Shown here: in pieces, positions 7,540 to 15,354 of the stretch
Position numbering within the stretch: the stretch's first letter is position 1
Layout: the number at the start of each line of letters is the position of its first letter
Source of the DNA: a virus
Reading direction: 5' to 3' (one strand)
Virus record (IMG/VR): IMGVR_UViG_3300033143_006499
Location: 1 to 20,934 of that record
Length of the DNA stretch: 20,934 bases
The notes under the pieces: model-generated
Told to the model about the DNA's origin: nothing
What the model saw: only the letters and a program-made list of their open reading frames with translations
The model's database searches: none
Translations under genes and position numbers: made by a program

Positions 7540-8021
7540 GCAAACAACTTGGTATCAATCTGCGTGACAGCATGACCCCAGCCCTGCTGGAGCTGACAAA
7601 GAAAGTAAAAGATCTTTCAAGACCAATGCGGGATATTGAACGTCAGGTCATGCGGCCACTCAAAGAAAGGGCGTGGAAATCGTCTGGATTAAAAAAAGAA
7701 TCCGGCGATCTCCGTGATTCAGTAAAAACTTTTTCCGGCAAAAAGTCAGCCGGGGTAGGGCTTAAGGCACAGGGACTTGTGGCGGGACGAGCGGTGCTAT
7801 TAAATCAAGGCGCAAAAAAAAATCAGTACCGCAGGAAAAGAAAAATCAAAATCCGGGCGCACAGCAGGCAAGGGCGAGCCGTCGCTGAGCATACACGACG
7901 GAACAATGGATCGCCATGGGGGAAAATTAAAAAAAGTCAGTTTATACCAAGTAAACTATCAGGAAGTGACGAAAAGAAAATTTTCACTATAATGGAGAAA
8001 TATATTGTTCCAACTCGCTGA
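7536..8021 (+). CDS. Neck/tail-completion protein, Mu gpG-like or HK97 gp10-like
   Basis: This basic protein (161 residues from the chosen ATG) has the layout of the phage virion morphogenesis family typified by Mu gpG: an N-terminal helix with LRDSMTPALLELTKKVKDLSRPMRDIE, then KKESGDLRDSVKTFSG (the conserved step of residue spacing around SGxLRDSV), a variable basic loop and a C-terminal helix. HK97 gp10 fills the same slot and is the alternative. Such proteins close the head or finish the tail-joining surface. The ATG at 7536 overlaps the previous stop as ATGA; a TTG at 7521 is possible but less likely. It contains a nine-A run at 7814-7822. Confidence 0.65.
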   Translation: MSKQLGINLRDSMTPALLELTKKVKDLSRPMRDIERQVMRPLKERAWKSSGLKKESGDLRDSVKTFSGKKSAGVGLKAQGLVAGRAVLLNQGAKKNQYRRKRKIKIRAHSRQGRAVAEHTRRNNGSPWGKIKKSQFIPSKLSGSDEKKIFTIMEKYIVPTR

Positions 8022-8406
8022 AACGATGAAATCAATCGTCGGAAAATTAGCTGAAGTTGATTGCCTCGGAACCATTAAGGCGATCAAAAGTCTCAAAGAA
8101 CATGCCAGACATCCAGCCCGTTTCCCCGCTGCTTTTGTTGCACTAGAGACCGGCAAAAGTCTACAAAAGGGAACGTTTCCGACCACGCCTTTTGCATGGT
8201 CAATAATCGTAAAAGGTCGAGACGGCGGACGGGAATTGTTGACCGCTATTGACTGCACACTTGATATAATAGAAGGATTTCAGCCTATTGACACTTTTCG
8301 ATTAGAGTTTTTTGATATTAACTTTTTTGAACAAAAAAAAGAATCGGTATCGTACAAGATAACTTTTACCTGCACGGCTACGGGCCGGAGCAGAACACGG
8401 ATTTAA
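8005..8406 (+). CDS. Probable tail terminator, Mu gp37-like (DUF1834)
   Basis: This protein of up to 133 residues fits the Mu gp37 / DUF1834 group: a helix with FRxPAAFVALE (ARFPAAFVALETG), strands carrying FAWSIIVKGRDGG and a C-terminal FDINFFEQKKESVSYKITFTC strand pair. Proteins in this slot cap the tail tube and join it to the neck. The start is uncertain: TTG at 8005 has a GGAG well spaced (7994-7997) and overlaps the preceding gene by 17 bases, while the ATG at 8026 (126 residues) lies after that stop but has no SD. I prefer the TTG on SD grounds. The next gene starts two bases after the stop. Confidence 0.6.
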   Translation: MFQLAETMKSIVGKLAEVDCLGTIKAIKSLKEHARHPARFPAAFVALETGKSLQKGTFPTTPFAWSIIVKGRDGGRELLTAIDCTLDIIEGFQPIDTFRLEFFDINFFEQKKESVSYKITFTCTATGRSRTRI

Positions 8407-8407
8407 T

Positions 8408-8791
8408 ATGAATGCGAGAACGTTGAAAAATGCAGATATTGAAGAGTTTTACAGGCGGAAAGCATTGGCCGTCTACGAATCGCTCTGGGAGATCAGGGAA
8501 CATTTGACTGATGATTTTCAAATTGCCAAAAAAGAGCTTGAGTGTCAGGGCATCGACGTGCCTGATAAAGTGCAACCGGTGAGTGGCATTGTTCAGTTCC
8601 GCCGGAGCGTTGCCAATGAACATGCTGGCAACTGGATTCTGTTTGAATTGTCTACTGGTTATTCGCTGGGCAGTCTGGATTCTGAATCTGATGTACTTGT
8701 GGAGCAATGCAGGGAGGTGGCAAAGGCAAATCAGTTTTTTTTAGCTCATGCATTAGGGAAGAAAGCGGATCAGGAGGGCAAAATAACGTAG
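8408..8791 (+). CDS. Probable tail assembly chaperone, short (G-like) form
   Basis: The zero-frame product is 127 residues and is not recognised by family. It is mostly helical at the N-terminus (IEEFYRRKALAVYESLWEIREHL), with a later beta part around VSGIVQFRRSV and GNWILFELSTGY. Its likely role comes from the signal in it: at codons 111-112 the heptamer T TTT TTA lies in the correct phase for a -1 ribosomal frameshift, which would join residues 1-112 to the overlapping downstream frame. Tail assembly chaperones such as lambda G/GT are made this way and wrap the tape measure protein. The final 15 residues (ending GKKADQEGKIT) would be specific to the unshifted form. It lies upstream of the tube gene, an unusual place for such a pair. 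Confidence 0.6.
   Translation: MNARTLKNADIEEFYRRKALAVYESLWEIREHLTDDFQIAKKELECQGIDVPDKVQPVSGIVQFRRSVANEHAGNWILFELSTGYSLGSLDSESDVLVEQCREVAKANQFFLAHALGKKADQEGKIT
8737..8743 (+). promoter_or_regulatory. Candidate -1 frameshift site U UUU UUA
   Basis: The eight-T run at 8735-8742 followed by A forms a slippery heptamer. In the zero frame (codons CAG TTT TTT TTA) it reads T_TTT_TTA, the canonical phase. The -1 frame is open from here to a stop at 8947-8949. AAAGG lies 10 bases upstream and the strong anti-SD match AGGGAGG (8711-8717) about 20 bases upstream with no start codon to serve it. I see no clear downstream stem-loop or pseudoknot. Confidence 0.6.
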
Positions 8792-8802
8792 TTAGGTCAG
8801 TA

Positions 8803-8949
8803 ATGTCATGGCTGAACGCTGCTCATGTATTAGCTGACAACATGGTTATTTTGGCACATAGTTGGAGGTTTAGTGACCCTTGGAGTATGACACCGCAGAT
8901 CACGCAGGCAACGATTAATGCGGTGAATCGAAACAATAAAAAACAATAG
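8803..8949 (+). CDS. Downstream (T-like) part of frameshift pair, possibly also made alone
   Basis: The frame is open from 8707 to a stop at 8947-8949, one frame back from the preceding gene. A -1 slip at 8737-8743 would give a 180-residue fusion: 112 residues of the upstream protein plus 68 from this frame, beginning at 8743. A separate 48-residue product starting at ATG 8803 is also possible, since AGGT lies five bases before it. The C-terminal part has WLNAAHVLADNMVILAHSW and SDPWSMTPQ, loosely like the LA-W-MTP pattern of chaperone T domains; that comparison is weak. The stop is followed after eight bases by the tube gene. The alternative is a short independent gene with no frameshift. 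Confidence 0.6.
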   Translation: MSWLNAAHVLADNMVILAHSWRFSDPWSMTPQITQATINAVNRNNKKQ

Positions 8950-8957
8950 GAAATATC

Positions 8958-9959
8958 ATGGCTACAATTGAAGTACTGCAACCCGGCGTGTATGCGATAA
9001 CTCCATATATCCGGCTTTTCAGGGATGAGGCGTGGGAGGGCTGGACGCTTCCAGGGTCACATCAAAATATGACTGTTTCTCCCGATGAAACAGATGATTA
9101 CAATAGCCCAAACCGCACCGATATCGGGAGTTATGGGCTGGATGTTTTTTCATTTTCCCTTCTCAAGAAAAAATCACCCTACGTTCTAGAATTTGACAAC
9201 CCGAGCGAGGATATTGTCGCCATGTCACTTAGTGCGGCACTGGTTAAAACTACAGTCGCAGCCGGTACTGGGGTAACAGTTACGCGGATGGCACCCGCAG
9301 CAGGTGGATATATTTTTCTTGACAAACGGGGTATTTCGAGCGATGTGATGACCCGAACCAACGGCGATAGTGCGAGCGATTGGGTAACGGAAACAGTGTA
9401 TGCAGTCGGTGATTTTCATGTTCCGACAACCCCGAACGCACATTTTTACGAATGTACAATCGGTGGCACGTCAGACGTTTCTGAACCAACCCAAACCACG
9501 GATGGCAGCACCTTTGCCGACGCTACAGTAACATGGATCGACCGGGGCCTTATCCTTGCCGCAACGACAGACTACTCGGTGGCTAATGCCGAACAGGGAC
9601 AGCTCGCAACGGCAAAAACAGGCGGAAGCCTAGTACAGGGCGAACCGCTGTCTATCGAGTTTGATCACGGTGAGGCAGTCACTTCAACATACCGAAAAGG
9701 GAAGAAATTTGAGGTTTATGGTCAATTCCGGTTTGAGGGATACAACCTGATTGACGACACAAATGAAAAAATTACTGGGCTGGCCCTGTGGTGCAAATTT
9801 AAAGGCATGGTGGATTCAAATTTTGCTGCTGGCGATGCGCCTATTGTGCGAAAAGTCGAGATCTTCCCTGAGCAACCTGATTTCAACAGGGTTGGCCTTG
9901 AAAAACCCGAGGATTGGATTGGTGATGATGCTGAGCGATACGTAAGCATTGCGGTGTAA
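8958..9959 (+). CDS. Major tail tube protein with an inserted surface domain
   Basis: This 333-residue protein is taken as the tail tube subunit: it is the abundant-type protein directly before the tape measure, and its C-terminal part has KKFEVYGQFRFEGYNLIDD (about 247-265), a tube-fold strand arrangement. Residues about 141-197 are different: W142, YAVGD (148-152), PTTPN (156-160), YEC (164-166), GTS (170-172), EPTQT (176-180) and VTW (191-193). That spacing is the small carbohydrate-binding-like repeat found in many phage fibres and decoration proteins, apparently inserted in a loop. On a tube it would be repeated along the tail surface. The SD AGGAAA sits well before the ATG. No sheath gene is near. 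Confidence 0.75.
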   Translation: MATIEVLQPGVYAITPYIRLFRDEAWEGWTLPGSHQNMTVSPDETDDYNSPNRTDIGSYGLDVFSFSLLKKKSPYVLEFDNPSEDIVAMSLSAALVKTTVAAGTGVTVTRMAPAAGGYIFLDKRGISSDVMTRTNGDSASDWVTETVYAVGDFHVPTTPNAHFYECTIGGTSDVSEPTQTTDGSTFADATVTWIDRGLILAATTDYSVANAEQGQLATAKTGGSLVQGEPLSIEFDHGEAVTSTYRKGKKFEVYGQFRFEGYNLIDDTNEKITGLALWCKFKGMVDSNFAAGDAPIVRKVEIFPEQPDFNRVGLEKPEDWIGDDAERYVSIAV

Positions 9960-9962
9960 CAT

Positions 9963-12900
9963 ATGCCTTCTGGTTTAGATTTTTACATAAATTTTAACCC
10001 CGATGGGGCGGTGAAAGGAGTTGACGCTGCGGTCAAGCAGGCCAAGCGGGCGGAGGCTGAATATCGTAAAGCCTCCGTCGCTGTCGGCAAGTTCACCGGT
10101 GCGCTGGATGTTCAGCGGGCTAAGGTCAAGCAGCAAGAGGCGGGATTAAGTATCCTTGCTGATAAGCTGGCTATTGCCAAAAAAGCCGAAACCGACCTAG
10201 CTGCAACATCCAGACGTGCCGGGAAAACTGCCGTCAAGGCCAAGGCCGCATCTGTCGCAGCAGTAAAAAAACTGACTGCTCAGTATGAGGTACAGGAGGC
10301 ACGGGTCAAGCAGGCTTCGGCGGCTGCTGATCAGCTCGCTGGTGATCTTGAAAGAGTCAAAACGGAACAACTCAACCTCGCTGCAAGCTCAAAAAAAGCA
10401 ACGGCGCAGTCTGATAAGCTTCAAAAGGAATTTAATCAGCAATCTGTTTCTGCTAAAAAAGCTGCGGCAGGTGCAGAAGAGTTAGACAGGAAGTTAAAAA
10501 AGGTCAGTGCGACCGAAAAGAAGATAAGTGGCAAGGGTATCAAGGCACTTGTAATCGCACTTGCAACGGGTTTAGCTGCACGGAAAGCAGTCGATATTAT
10601 CATGTTGGCAGATAGTTACACGCTGCTAAATGCTAAAGTCAAAATCGCCACCGATTCCACAGAGGAATATAGGGCCACCCAGGCTCTCCTTCACGCTCAA
10701 TCGCAGGATAGCAGGTCACTAGTTACTGAAAACACAGCATTATATTCAAAATTACAGCTATCGCTCAAGGATACTGGGCTGCAAGGTTCACAAACACTCT
10801 CAATTGTTGATCTGCTCAATAAATCTCACAAGATTTACGGGACAACGATGCAGGAATCCACTTCTTTTAACCAGCAATTTGTCCAGTCAATGGGTAAGGG
10901 CAAATTAGAAGGGGACGAACTTAAAACAATGTTGGAGGCAAATAGTTACTTTGCCGGTCGATTAGCAGAGGCTATCGGGGTTGCCACAGGCGAATTGAAA
11001 GATATGGGTGCCGATGGATTATTGACAACCGAGTTAATGCTTGAGGCTTTTCCTAAAATGGCCGCAAGAATTGAAAAAGATTTTAAACAGATGCCTATTA
11101 CTATCCGAGATGCTGTTAATACAGTTGTAAATGCATTTGGAAAGGCAATCAATAAGGGCAATGAGACTGCGGATGGCACTAGTCAGGTAGCTGAGGCTAT
11201 TGTGAATCTTGGCAGAGTCTTGGGGCAGAATCAGGGTTCCATTGCTGATTTTTTTGCTATATTAATCAAAGGTGCAGAGGGTGGTGTCCGAGTAATGTCC
11301 GGGCTGGTCGGCGTATTACTAACGCTAGAGTCCGGGTTTCACACGCTGGAAAAGGGGTCGGCGAATGTTTTGGCTGCAATGTCGTTGATCACCGACAAGG
11401 CAGGCCTTACCAGTGGCGAATATGAAAGATGGCGTGATGTTGCTAAACAGGCGGGAGAGGTGGGTGAAAAGGCCGCTGGAAAAGCTGCAAAAGCTTTCGC
11501 CTCTATGGCAGGGGAGCAACAAAAGTCCACAGGTAAGTCGGTTGATGAAATTAAAAAAGAGCTGTTGGCTATAGAAGGTAAAAAGGATGTCATAAAGGCC
11601 GTTGGTGGTACGGTAAAAGAGGCCAGCAAAGAAGAGATAAAGTTTTTAAAAGAAAAAGAAAAAGAATGGAAAAAATATCTCGATATAGTCGAAGAAGCGA
11701 ATGATAAGCTTACCGAACTTGGCAGCTTTGGCGGAACTGGACAGCGCGGTGGAATAGCCAAAATCAATGGCGAATGGCAGAACTATGCAGATAATGCCCA
11801 AATAGCAACCAGCCTCCTCAAGGATTTTAACAATACAGCCTTTCTCGGTACCGGACAAATTGCTGATAAAATTTTTGAACTGTCCCTTGCTGGAAAATCC
11901 GATTTAGAGGTCTGGGAAGCCCGAAAGCGAGCCGCCGAAAAATACACAGAGGTGGCACAATCAACAGCAGCAGAAGTAAAAGCTCTGTATGCAGCTGGTG
12001 ACACCGAGGCCGGGGCGAAAAAACTCAAAGAGCTGGAATCGCTAACCGGCAAAGCGGAAAGTGCCTATAGCTCTCTTGCACGGGAAGTAACGGCAGAATT
12101 CACCCCAGCAATGGAAGCAGCCCATGATAAAGCAAAAGAGGGGGTGAAGGGATATGAAAAAGCGGCCAAGAAGTCAATGGCCGAGGCAAAAAAACATTAC
12201 AAATCCGCCGAAGATGCCGCTAAATCCTGGGGTGATAAACAACTCGACCTTGAAGCAAAACTTGCGGACATAGGGCGAAAGCAGGCCGAGGCATCAGCGA
12301 AAGCGTCTGGCTCTGTCACGGCGATGGCATCAGCAGCCCGCGCCAGTTACAATAGCATGGTCAGCGAGGCAGAAAAGTACGAAGACAAGGCATTTAAAGC
12401 ATTTAAAGCTGGTGATTTCGACCAGGCCGCTAAATTTGCCGAAAAAGCAGTCTCGGCATGGGATTCCCTTGGCAGCGCAGTGGAGGCGGGCGGTAAACAG
12501 GTTATCACGGCAACCGAAGCTCTCGGTGCTCAGGCTCGTGGCATCAAAAGTGCTGGCGAACTTGGCATTAAAGCCTTACAGGCAAAGGAAAAAGCCGAAG
12601 AAAAGGCAGGCAAAGCAGCGGAGGCAGCGGCTAAAAAATCCGAGACAGCGAAAGCACGAGAGGCTGAAAAGGTCAAAAAGCTTGAAGCTGATAAAGAAAA
12701 AGTAATAGTGTCAGCTGAAGAGGGGGCGCAGAGGGCTGCACAGGGGACGCTGGAACTTAACGACCTATTAACTCAGTCCTACAGGAATCAGGCCGCTGGA
12801 GCGCAAAAACTCGCAGATGTATTAGACCAGGAGCATGATTTTTCCGGTGCTCAGGCCGCAGCAAAAGATATTGAAAAATATGGTAAAATAATTGCCGACC

Positions 12901-13532
12901 GTATCAAAAAAGACAAGAAGATGCATGAAGCTAATATCGCAGGATCTGCTACGGCGAAAGATGCATCAATTAAGGATATCGAAGCCATAGGTGCGGCAGC
13001 TGACAGGATAGCCGAAAAAAAACGAGTCATCAAGATGGAAATCCGTGAGGTTTCCGGGGCGAGTGGTGGGGCGGCTGTTGGGGTTCAGGGCGCGGCATTC
13101 GGGGCGATTGCTGGCGGCATGCGCTGGGCTGATGGTCTGGACGGATTAAAGATTCCTGGCTCGCCAAGTCGGGTAGACACCATGCCTTTTTTCCTTGCCA
13201 TGGGTGAAACCGTGACCAATGCGGACGCGGCGCAAAATGCCGGGTACGACACTTGGAAGCATATTAATAACAAAAACATGATTGGCGCGGCGCAGTCCAT
13301 GGTTGCTCATCACCCACATTTGCAACAAATATTTGCGCCGCCTGTGAATATCCAGGTAGCGCAACCGCAACAGCAGCAGGGCGGGAGTTTACCGAGTAAT
13401 ATGGTGCATGTCCGCACAATTAACCAGCAGGACGGCAGAATCACCAATGAATGGATGTCAGCGGAAGATCTACAATACAAACAACAATATGAGCAACGGG
13501 TCAGCAGCAATCGAAAGAGGTTTCAGGTATGA
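9963..13532 (+). CDS. Tail tape measure protein
   Basis: At 1189 residues this is the longest protein here; it sets tail length (about 180 nm at 0.15 nm per residue) and is ejected with the DNA. Residues 1-190 and 480-1010 are Ala/Lys/Glu/Gln-rich coiled coil. Residues about 190-400 match the tape-measure N-terminal domain (TIGR02675 type): LLNAKVKIATDS, VTENTALYSKLQLSL, GDELKTMLEANSYFAGRLAEA and MPITIRDAVNTVVNAFGKAI. Residues 425-460 are hydrophobic, as in many tape measures, and may help membrane passage. TPR-like pieces such as FKAGDFDQAAKFAEKA appear around 815-835. The Gly-rich C-terminal part with PGSPSRVDTMPFFLAMGE is also typical. The SD is weak (GGTG), and it starts three bases after the tube gene. 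Confidence 0.96.
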   Translation: MPSGLDFYINFNPDGAVKGVDAAVKQAKRAEAEYRKASVAVGKFTGALDVQRAKVKQQEAGLSILADKLAIAKKAETDLAATSRRAGKTAVKAKAASVAAVKKLTAQYEVQEARVKQASAAADQLAGDLERVKTEQLNLAASSKKATAQSDKLQKEFNQQSVSAKKAAAGAEELDRKLKKVSATEKKISGKGIKALVIALATGLAARKAVDIIMLADSYTLLNAKVKIATDSTEEYRATQALLHAQSQDSRSLVTENTALYSKLQLSLKDTGLQGSQTLSIVDLLNKSHKIYGTTMQESTSFNQQFVQSMGKGKLEGDELKTMLEANSYFAGRLAEAIGVATGELKDMGADGLLTTELMLEAFPKMAARIEKDFKQMPITIRDAVNTVVNAFGKAINKGNETADGTSQVAEAIVNLGRVLGQNQGSIADFFAILIKGAEGGVRVMSGLVGVLLTLESGFHTLEKGSANVLAAMSLITDKAGLTSGEYERWRDVAKQAGEVGEKAAGKAAKAFASMAGEQQKSTGKSVDEIKKELLAIEGKKDVIKAVGGTVKEASKEEIKFLKEKEKEWKKYLDIVEEANDKLTELGSFGGTGQRGGIAKINGEWQNYADNAQIATSLLKDFNNTAFLGTGQIADKIFELSLAGKSDLEVWEARKRAAEKYTEVAQSTAAEVKALYAAGDTEAGAKKLKELESLTGKAESAYSSLAREVTAEFTPAMEAAHDKAKEGVKGYEKAAKKSMAEAKKHYKSAEDAAKSWGDKQLDLEAKLADIGRKQAEASAKASGSVTAMASAARASYNSMVSEAEKYEDKAFKAFKAGDFDQAAKFAEKAVSAWDSLGSAVEAGGKQVITATEALGAQARGIKSAGELGIKALQAKEKAEEKAGKAAEAAAKKSETAKAREAEKVKKLEADKEKVIVSAEEGAQRAAQGTLELNDLLTQSYRNQAAGAQKLADVLDQEHDFSGAQAAAKDIEKYGKIIADRIKKDKKMHEANIAGSATAKDASIKDIEAIGAAADRIAEKKRVIKMEIREVSGASGGAAVGVQGAAFGAIAGGMRWADGLDGLKIPGSPSRVDTMPFFLAMGETVTNADAAQNAGYDTWKHINNKNMIGAAQSMVAHHPHLQQIFAPPVNIQVAQPQQQQGGSLPSNMVHVRTINQQDGRITNEWMSAEDLQYKQQYEQRVSSNRKRFQV
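10110..10400 (+). repeat. Internal tandem repeat in the tape measure N-terminus
   Basis: Residues 50-86 and 110-146 align without gaps at a 60-residue period: both start VQ-A-VKQ, carry L-A---L in the middle and end LAA-S--A, with about 15 identities in 36. It looks like an old duplication in the coiled coil, possibly a way in which tail length was changed. Confidence 0.5.
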
Positions 13533-13927
13533 GCGAAAACGGAATCGGACTGTTGCCAATCATTGCAGAATTTGCCTCATTCGGACTAGACGTAACCGGA
13601 CTGGAGCAGCGGCATGTTGCCGAATCCCACACACAGCAGGACGGCGATGAACTGATACACCAGTGGGAGCGACAGACCAAAGGATGGCCGGTGTCAATTA
13701 TGGCGTACCGCGAGGGTAACACCCTATTGGGATATTTTACAATGACGGAATACTACCTTCTGGTCAGTATAAAAAATATTCCACAACCCTTGACCATCAC
13801 CCATCCTAATATTCCGTCTGGGGTGCAGGTGATATTGGAAAGTATTCATTTACAGCCAGTGCAAGGTATGGTAAAATACAATTCTGACACGCTATTTACC
13901 GGTTCAATAAATTTTATTACGGTGTAA
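13529..13927 (+). CDS. Tail protein of unknown function after the tape measure
   Basis: This 132-residue protein is not recognised. It appears mostly beta-stranded with long runs of branched residues (YYLLVSIKNI, VQVILESIHL) and no Cys or membrane segment. It lies directly after the tape measure, where distal tail or tail-tip initiator proteins are usual, and overlaps its stop as ATGA at 13529-13532. GAGG (13517-13520) lies eight bases before the ATG. A role at the tube end is inferred from order only; a distal tail protein is usually larger than this, so a chaperone or minor tail protein is an alternative. Confidence 0.7.
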   Translation: MSENGIGLLPIIAEFASFGLDVTGLEQRHVAESHTQQDGDELIHQWERQTKGWPVSIMAYREGNTLLGYFTMTEYYLLVSIKNIPQPLTITHPNIPSGVQVILESIHLQPVQGMVKYNSDTLFTGSINFITV

Positions 13928-13929
13928 AA

Positions 13930-15003
13930 ATGCCAGTTACAGTAGCAGATACAAAAATTCTCCATCCACAGGCTCGGCTCGGAGATGAAGCGGCAGGGAA
14001 TGGTGGCCGTGCGGCGCACCCTTGGCAAATCGTCCAGAGCGGTGCGCCTGGGGTTGTTTTTCAGGAATTATTTGAAGGTGACCTCATCAATGGAAAATCC
14101 CAGTTAGTAAAATGGCTGTTTGCTAACCTGAATGCTGATAATATTGCTCTTCAATTTCCTGAAGTTTGTATTTTTGCCCTGCCTGACACATCGGTTGGTG
14201 CAAAAAATATCACATACCTGTATGTAGGGACTCAGGACGGAACTGCAGCTGATGATATCGAGTCCACCTCGGAGAAATACGGTGCCGGAATCGTGGTGGC
14301 TCATCCAGCACCTCACCAATTTACGGTGCAATGGTTCCACGAGGATCTTGTTTACGGCGGGACAAATCAGGTGATCGAAAACGGGAAAATCATCAGGCTC
14401 GACCAGCGAGGAACTTATGGCGGGGCCGGTCTGTATGAAAAATTAATTGTGAATTCCGTGCCGACCGTGCATGATACAACTCAAACCACGTTTACCACAT
14501 CGGCTGATGCGGTCAATACATATGAGGCTGGTGATCTAGTACAGACGCTGGTGGATTTGGATACTGTGCAGGTTAAGGCGGAGATCGACGAGGTTGTTGA
14601 CACCGGACTGACGACAACGACATTTGACGATTCCGGGATTGTGGTATATAATAAATATTGTCCTCGGTGTGTCGTGACATTCGAGACTGAGACGGCTACC
14701 ACTTATAAAGCCACTATCGACGTATTGGGCTGGGAGTCCAGTGGGGTATTGGTCAGCGGGCAGTTGATCAGCGCGGATTTTGAACCAGTTAATACCGATC
14801 CTGAGTATAATGGTATCATGTTTAAAGTCCCGGCGAATGCATTTGGCGGGGTTCCATTTGTTGGTGATACATGCACCGTTGCGTTTAATCAATCGGCCCT
14901 GCCGGTCTGGCAGCGGCTAATCACCCTCCCAGGGGCATCGTCTGAAACCAAAACCATTACCATTGGGGCTGGCGGACAAAGCACGAATGAGCCTCCTGCA
15001 TAA
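13930..15003 (+). CDS. Tail structural protein of unknown function
   Basis: This 357-residue protein has no family I recognise. It appears beta-rich, with strands such as ITYLYVGTQDG and QFTVQWFHEDLVYGG in the first half, a Thr/Asp-rich linker (about 187-225, with DTTQTTFTTSADAV) and a second domain containing a CPRC pair and WESSGVLVSGQLIS. The size and place after the tape measure fit a tail-tip or baseplate component. GGTG lies five bases before the ATG, two bases after the previous stop. An AT-rich gap of 88 bases follows, the largest in the tail region, so this may end a subgroup of genes. Confidence 0.72.
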   Translation: MPVTVADTKILHPQARLGDEAAGNGGRAAHPWQIVQSGAPGVVFQELFEGDLINGKSQLVKWLFANLNADNIALQFPEVCIFALPDTSVGAKNITYLYVGTQDGTAADDIESTSEKYGAGIVVAHPAPHQFTVQWFHEDLVYGGTNQVIENGKIIRLDQRGTYGGAGLYEKLIVNSVPTVHDTTQTTFTTSADAVNTYEAGDLVQTLVDLDTVQVKAEIDEVVDTGLTTTTFDDSGIVVYNKYCPRCVVTFETETATTYKATIDVLGWESSGVLVSGQLISADFEPVNTDPEYNGIMFKVPANAFGGVPFVGDTCTVAFNQSALPVWQRLITLPGASSETKTITIGAGGQSTNEPPA

Positions 15004-15091
15004 TAATTTTCCTTGTATAAAATATCCTACCATGATATGCTGATTATATGAGTTTGAGTTATTAATAAAATCAACATAGAGTCGACGGGAA

Positions 15092-15349
15092 ATGAAAGAC
15101 AAAAAAAAATCAGTGATTGGTTATATAACCTACGATGTACGTGTGGCATGCCCACACTGTGAGAATATTTTACATCTCAATCAATATCCATACGATTCAG
15201 ATGAAACGGAATATCACTCGACCGAGGACGAGCTTGGTTTGGCGTTATTTGGTGGGCCGAACACGCCCGCGACGTGGCATGGCATCAGCGTTGAATATAA
15301 ATGCTGCGCATGCGAGGAAGTATTTTGTATCGGATCTCTGGAAATATAG
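15092..15349 (+). CDS. Small zinc-ribbon-like protein in the tail region
   Basis: This 85-residue protein has a CPHC pair near residue 20 and a CCAC pair near residue 71, with another Cys (VFC) after it. Pairs of CxxC this far apart commonly form a zinc ribbon. There is no resemblance to a known structural protein. The start codon is followed by nine A (15101-15109), read as three Lys codons, a place where polymerase or ribosome slippage is possible. A GGGA lies immediately before the ATG, so the SD is too close and weak. The 88-base AT-rich gap upstream sets it apart from the tail genes, and it may be a separately acquired gene. Confidence 0.65.
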   Translation: MKDKKKSVIGYITYDVRVACPHCENILHLNQYPYDSDETEYHSTEDELGLALFGGPNTPATWHGISVEYKCCACEEVFCIGSLEI

Positions 15350-15354
15350 CACCG

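Noticed and set aside
8707-8802. ATG at 8707 as start of the -1 frame gene
   Set aside because: It would overlap the upstream gene by 85 bases; the bases before it (GGAGCA) are a poor SD match, and the frameshift or the ATG at 8803 explains the frame better.
8958-9959. Tail sheath protein
   Set aside because: The N-terminal PGVY is sheath-like, but the protein is only 333 residues, lacks the rest of the sheath fold and is not followed by a separate tube gene.
15004-15091. Promoter or terminator in the 88-base AT-rich gap
   Set aside because: TTGTAT with TATGCT at 17 bases is a poor match on both boxes, and there is no hairpin with a T run.
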